Origin: Clostridia bacterium
Lineage (GTDB): Bacteria; Bacillota; Clostridia; Oscillospirales; CAG-272
Assembly (NCBI GenBank): GCA_017631215.1
Contig: JAGBTR010000173.1
Location: forward strand, 1-5,512
Direction of reading: 5' to 3'
Length of the DNA stretch: 5,512 bases
Shown: one piece after another, positions 5,461-5,512 of the stretch
Layout of the letters: each line of letters starts with the position of its first letter
Numbering within the stretch: position 1 is the first letter of the stretch
Program-made: the position numbers and the translations under genes
Notes under the pieces: generated by a model
Told to the model about the DNA's origin: nothing
Databases searched by the model: none
The model's input: only the letters and a program-made list of their open reading frames with translations

Positions 5461-5512
5461 AAGTTTTTCGGGGGCGTAGGGGCTTCGGAGATCCCCAAAG
5501 GGGAAACCCCAC
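5461..5512 (-). repeat. Diverged, inverted, incomplete copy of repeat A
   Basis: On the minus strand this reads GTGGGG, an inner hairpin-prone segment, then CCCCTACGCCCCC and GAAAAACTT. That is the same order as repeat A (GTGGGGG, inner stem, CCCCCACACCCCC, AAGAACTT). The inner part differs strongly. Its distance to repeat B2 (19 bases) is close to that between A1 and B1 (about 21), which supports a shared A-B unit. The window edge cuts its outer end. Confidence 0.5.

Larger units (their letters stand above)
4936..5512. other. Gene-free repeat island downstream of kdgK
   Basis: No credible gene lies in these 577 bases. Short open frames on both strands cross hairpins, lack ribosome binding sites and encode low-complexity Arg/Ser/Pro-rich peptides. 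The sequence is almost wholly built of repeats and hairpins. In order: direct repeat A1, repeat B1 with a terminator, a hairpin array, a second terminator hairpin, direct repeat A2, inverted repeat B2 with a terminator, and a diverged inverted A3 that is cut by the window edge. The outer parts (A1-B1 and B2-A3) form a large imperfect inverted repeat. It may be a relic of a non-autonomous mobile element or a genome-wide intergenic repeat family. Confidence 0.75.

Noticed and set aside
4945..5512. CRISPR array
   Set aside because: Only two to three repeat copies, in mixed orientations with irregular spacing and structured spacers; no cas gene nearby.

Overview
The window looks like a piece of a Gram-positive, moderately GC-rich chromosome, most likely an anaerobic gut member of Clostridia (Oscillospirales/Christensenellales-like). 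This is inferred from a glucose-family PTS permease, a clostridial-style KDG kinase, classic sigma-A promoter and Shine-Dalgarno signals, and intergenic repeats of a GC-rich hairpin type. The placement is an inference; no rRNA or marker gene is present.

Layout: (1) Bases 1-1995, plus strand: the C-terminal 664 residues of a large protein whose start lies left of the window. It is rich in Ala, Thr, Asn and Lys, nearly free of Cys and Arg, and strongly codon-biased, as expected for an abundant surface or secreted protein. I do not recognise its family. (2) 1997-2067: a small hairpin, then a strong bidirectional terminator with a cUUCGg loop, separating two convergent genes. (3) 2071-3723, minus strand: a complete PTS EIICB permease of the glucose/maltose family without its own EIIA domain. 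(4) 3724-3912: a divergent control region. It holds a near-consensus extended -10 promoter for the rightward gene with an A-tract UP element, and a perfect 7-bp inverted repeat placed where a repressor operator would sit. (5) 3913-4935, plus strand: a complete PfkB-family 2-dehydro-3-deoxygluconokinase (kdgK). (6) 4936-5512: no credible gene. It is an island of repeats: a GC-rich hairpin repeat (A) in two direct copies plus a diverged inverted partial copy, an 81-bp repeat (B) in two inverted copies each carrying its own intrinsic terminator, and a run of back-to-back perfect hairpins between them.

The two metabolic genes are both carbohydrate functions: sugar uptake with phosphorylation, and phosphorylation of KDG on the way to KDPG in uronate/gluconate breakdown. 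They are divergent and share 189 bp, so joint control is possible, but nothing shows that the imported sugar is the source of KDG. The most unusual part is the repeat island downstream of kdgK, whose outer parts are arranged as a large imperfect inverted repeat (A-B ... B'-A') that runs off the right edge.
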